A stretch of 56,259 bases of DNA from Discostella pseudostelligera (taxonomy: Eukaryota > Bacillariophyta > Thalassiosirophyceae > Thalassiosirales > Thalassiosiraceae), in contig JALLBK010000161.1 in the NCBI GenBank assembly GCA_036940085.1, forward strand, positions 1-56,259, read 5' to 3'. Within the stretch, counting starts at the first letter, position 1. Each line of letters starts with the position of its first letter. The notes under the pieces were generated by a model that saw only the letters and a program-made list of their open reading frames with translations, was not told the DNA's origin and searched no databases. Below are positions 54,199 through 56,259 of this stretch, piece by piece. Both the position numbers and the translations under genes were made by a program.

Positions 54199-55421
54199 AT
54201 GGTCGCCGTCGGGAAGAACAGTGTATTCCTTGGATGGGCAGCATCCCAAGGTATCGAAACTCCTCTCGATCTATCCCAGCGTGCCGATGGACGATGTATG
54301 ATTTGTCGGGAAAGTATTCGATCGACCGAAGACGAATTACTACGCGTACCGCTCAGTGCATGCATCACCGCGGATGCATTAGAATCGCTTGCCGAACGTT
54401 TAGCCTACGAGAGAAACAAGGGACAGCAATCAAGATTTGCTCCGTACATTAATGTCTTACCAACATTAAATGAGGATGACGGTCCTGATGAACGCCCATC
54501 ATTATTATCGTTACCTCGGTTTTGGAGGGCAAAGAGATTGGATATGATAACGGATGGGGGTCAGTTGGAGGCAAGGATGCAAACTGATGAACGCAAGGAT
54601 ATCGGTAAGAGGATGGCCGTTGTTAATTGGATTCGTGATCTCACAATAGGAATCAACATCTAATGTCAAACTTGTGATTCTGCAAAGATCCGTGGGCACT
54701 TGCATGTGTCGATTCTAGGGCAAATTTCCTTGGTGAGAAGTACTCGATGACACCAATACTGGATATGGTGAGCAACTCCATTGACTAATGCAAGTATCAG
54801 AGCAAATCATCCTTTTTAATTCTCATTGTTTCTACTTTACCACGCAAGATAAATCATGATTCATCGGTTCCAACGAGGGCTCGCGTGACCGAAGATGAAG
54901 GAAGTTCCGGATCAGGAGGAGTGTTGTCTCTCACGTCAGGACGGTCTTACTCTCCTGGCGAGGAAGCATTTATTTCATATGGAAATTTGAGTAACTTGGA
55001 CACGCTGGTTGATTATGGCTTTGTTAGCGAGAAAAATCCTTGCAATTCAGAATCTATCAGTGTACAAATGATTCGAAAGCCACCATTCACTCTCACGGTA
55101 TTAGCAGATGGTTCGGTCGATTCGGGTTCGAAGGCGACTCTGCGGTGGTACATGGCCAATGAAGAAGAAGTGGAAATATTCTCATCTCTGGAGAAAGGAT
55201 CCGGTCTTGGTGTATTGGCGAGACCCCTCTCGGAGAGGAACGAGCTCGACGTTCAATCATTTATTGCATCAACTCTCGATGAGGCGGCATGTGATGCGAA
55301 GGCTGGCGCATCGGAGGCAGGAAACGATGATCTTGTACGCCGTTACTTACAGGAAAGATACAAATTGCTCGATGAAGGAATACAAAAGATCAGATCGAAG
55401 TATCCCGACTTGGAATATTAA
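54199..55421 (+). CDS. SET-domain lysine methyltransferase (Rubisco LSMT/SETD3-like)
   Basis: Three exons: 54199-54604, 54688-54767 and 54849-55421, giving 352 aa. N-terminus FLGWAASQGIETP, then RFAPYINVLP, as in LSMT-type SET proteins with an inserted helical part. The second half of SET is read across exons: exon 2 gives PWALACVDSRANFLG and ILDM; exon 3 begins with INHDSS, completing the catalytic NH motif, followed by YSPGEEAFISYGNLSN. A Rubis-subs-bind-type C-terminal region follows, shorter than usual. Such enzymes methylate lysine or histidine of Rubisco, aldolase or other non-histone proteins. No plastid signal is visible on this start, so the substrate is open. Convergent with the small thioredoxin-fold gene (112 bp). 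Confidence 0.87.
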
Positions 55422-55533
55422 AGTATTGATGTTTTATGCGCTGTTAATTGTTTTTGAATGATTCCCATCAGCTCGTAACTGGAGGTAACTTAAGATGCAC
55501 CACATACTTTTTCCCTCAATCACATCGCAAATA

Positions 55534-55896
55534 TTAAAATGATTCGACCACGCTTCCAAATACCTTTTCCCATGTTTCTAACTCTGGATGCTGTGCCAAT
55601 ACTTCCGACGGTAACCCAGTCGTCTCATTCAATACGTCAATTTTCTCGAAATTCCCAAAGAAGTTTATTGTCCCATCCTTCCACTCAAAGAAAAATTGTG
55701 GATAGTTTCCCCTAATACCGCTTATTTCGAATAACTGATTCCGTTCCTCACGTTGATCGACATCATTCCCATCCACGATTCTGTGTGGCACTCCCCGTGA
55801 GGATAGCCAGTCCAATGCCTTTGACTGATTGGTCGATTGTGTCCTGTCATGACAACCCTTGGAAATGAGACATATAAGCTTTTTGGGATCGCTCAT
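55534..55896 (-). CDS. Small thioredoxin/glutaredoxin-fold protein
   Basis: A single exon of 120 aa from the ATG at 55896; an upstream TTG-started frame is not a valid start. The text KKLICLISKGCHDRTQSTNQ, SSRGVPHRIVDGNDVDQRE then GNYPQFFFEW and DGTINFFGNFEKIDVLNE has the beta-alpha-beta layout and the cis-Pro (YPQ) of SH3BGR/glutaredoxin-like proteins. The usual CxxC at the first turn is replaced by a single Cys (GCHD), so it is probably not a standard redox enzyme. Upstream is a short uORF (56219) with a strong start context and a possible 5' UTR intron. Confidence 0.7.
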   Translation of the reverse strand: MSDPKKLICLISKGCHDRTQSTNQSKALDWLSSRGVPHRIVDGNDVDQREERNQLFEISGIRGNYPQFFFEWKDGTINFFGNFEKIDVLNETTGLPSEVLAQHPELETWEKVFGSVVESF

Positions 55897-56198
55897 TATG
55901 CTGATTTTATGCGAGCGTTGATCTTGGTAACGGCGGACGAGTTGGACTTTTCGATTGGTAATACGCCGCCGAGATGGCAATTCACTTGATTAGGAGTAGA
56001 GTAGTTTGTTGCAACGACAGTGAGAATGCTAATGATAGCGACGAGTGATCACGAGGTGGCACATGATATGTGAGGTGGCTAAAGCTAAAGCAATTGCCAA
56101 GGAATCCACTTACCTCATGCACTAATATTGTCGAAGGATAAATCTAATGGGTCAGAGGGGGTCGCTTGGGGGATATGATGGTGTCGATAGTAGAGGTG

Positions 56199-56219
56199 TT
56201 AGATGCGGAAGGCGGCCAT
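56199..56219 (-). promoter_or_regulatory. Short uORF upstream of the thioredoxin-fold gene
   Basis: ATG at 56219 in the context TTTGACCATGGCC is followed after six codons by TAA, on the strand of the downstream 120 aa gene. A GTAAGT-type donor near 56113 suggests a 5' UTR intron between the uORF and the CDS. It could be the leader of that gene or the edge of another gene beyond the window. Confidence 0.3.
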
Positions 56220-56259
56220 GGTCAAATACAAATAATCTCCGGGCGCATCGGTTGGATGC

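Overview
This is eukaryotic nuclear DNA, most probably from a diatom and plausibly a centric species. The evidence is: dense small spliced genes with GT-AG introns of about 50-130 nt; several N-termini that look like signal peptides followed by a diatom-type plastid motif (A/S-F-x-P, as in VEAFVP, TTAFIP, QSFAPP, WSFSFAP); a GAPDH with an ASAYSF bipartite presequence like diatom GapC1; and FTR1-, SLC4-, MIPS- and CTL-type proteins typical of marine microalgae. I saw no tRNA, rRNA, transposon, CRISPR array or prophage. All exon structures were rebuilt by eye from splice consensus, reading frame and remembered family motifs; none was tested against transcripts.

Layout. 0-5.5 kb: SpoU/TrmH RNA methyltransferase (+), RNase P/MRP subunit POP1 (-), TRAPPC5 (+). 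5.8-10.7 kb: choline-transporter-like protein (-), divergent from a CDK-like kinase with a cyclin-box-like C-terminus (+). 10.8-16.2 kb: sulfotransferase (-), probably plastid-targeted SLC4 bicarbonate transporter (-), branched-chain aminotransferase (+). 16.2-24.4 kb: plastid methyltransferase (-), sterol desaturase/fatty acid hydroxylase family protein (+), transketolase (-), plastid GAPDH (-), thioredoxin-like [2Fe-2S] protein (+). 24.7-34.4 kb: RRM protein (-), unknown putative plastid protein (+), condensin SMC2 (-), FTR1 iron permease (+). 34.5-40 kb: EamA/DMT transporter, inositol-3-phosphate synthase and an AlgH/UPF0301 protein, all (-). 40.1-48.3 kb: a large H15-DDT-WHIM-PWWP chromatin protein (+) and a WBP11-type splicing factor with a GYF domain (+). 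48.4-56.2 kb: PI4-kinase with N-terminal membrane segments (-), ribosomal protein eS30 (+), SET-domain lysine methyltransferase (+), small thioredoxin-fold protein (-).

Gene orientation alternates almost throughout, giving repeated divergent pairs with short shared promoters and convergent pairs with 3' ends often 50-300 bp apart. Two DNA signals recur outside the genes: an E2F-like GGCGGGAA / TTCCCGCC box in many promoters, including those of SMC2 (variant form), POP1/TRAPPC5 and the CDK-like kinase, and a CCACGTG box clustered upstream of inositol phosphate synthase and of the WBP11 gene. A TTGACCATGG start-codon context also recurs. The genes cover general cell functions (RNA processing, vesicle traffic, chromosome condensation) and photosynthetic carbon and iron metabolism; apart from shared promoters there is no sign of one operon-like pathway.

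The most unusual items are the kinase/cyclin-like fusion with a DFS motif, the membrane-anchored PI4-kinase, the WBP11-GYF fusion with PPPSD repeats, the multi-domain H15-DDT-PWWP protein, and the E2F-like and CCACGTG promoter arrays.
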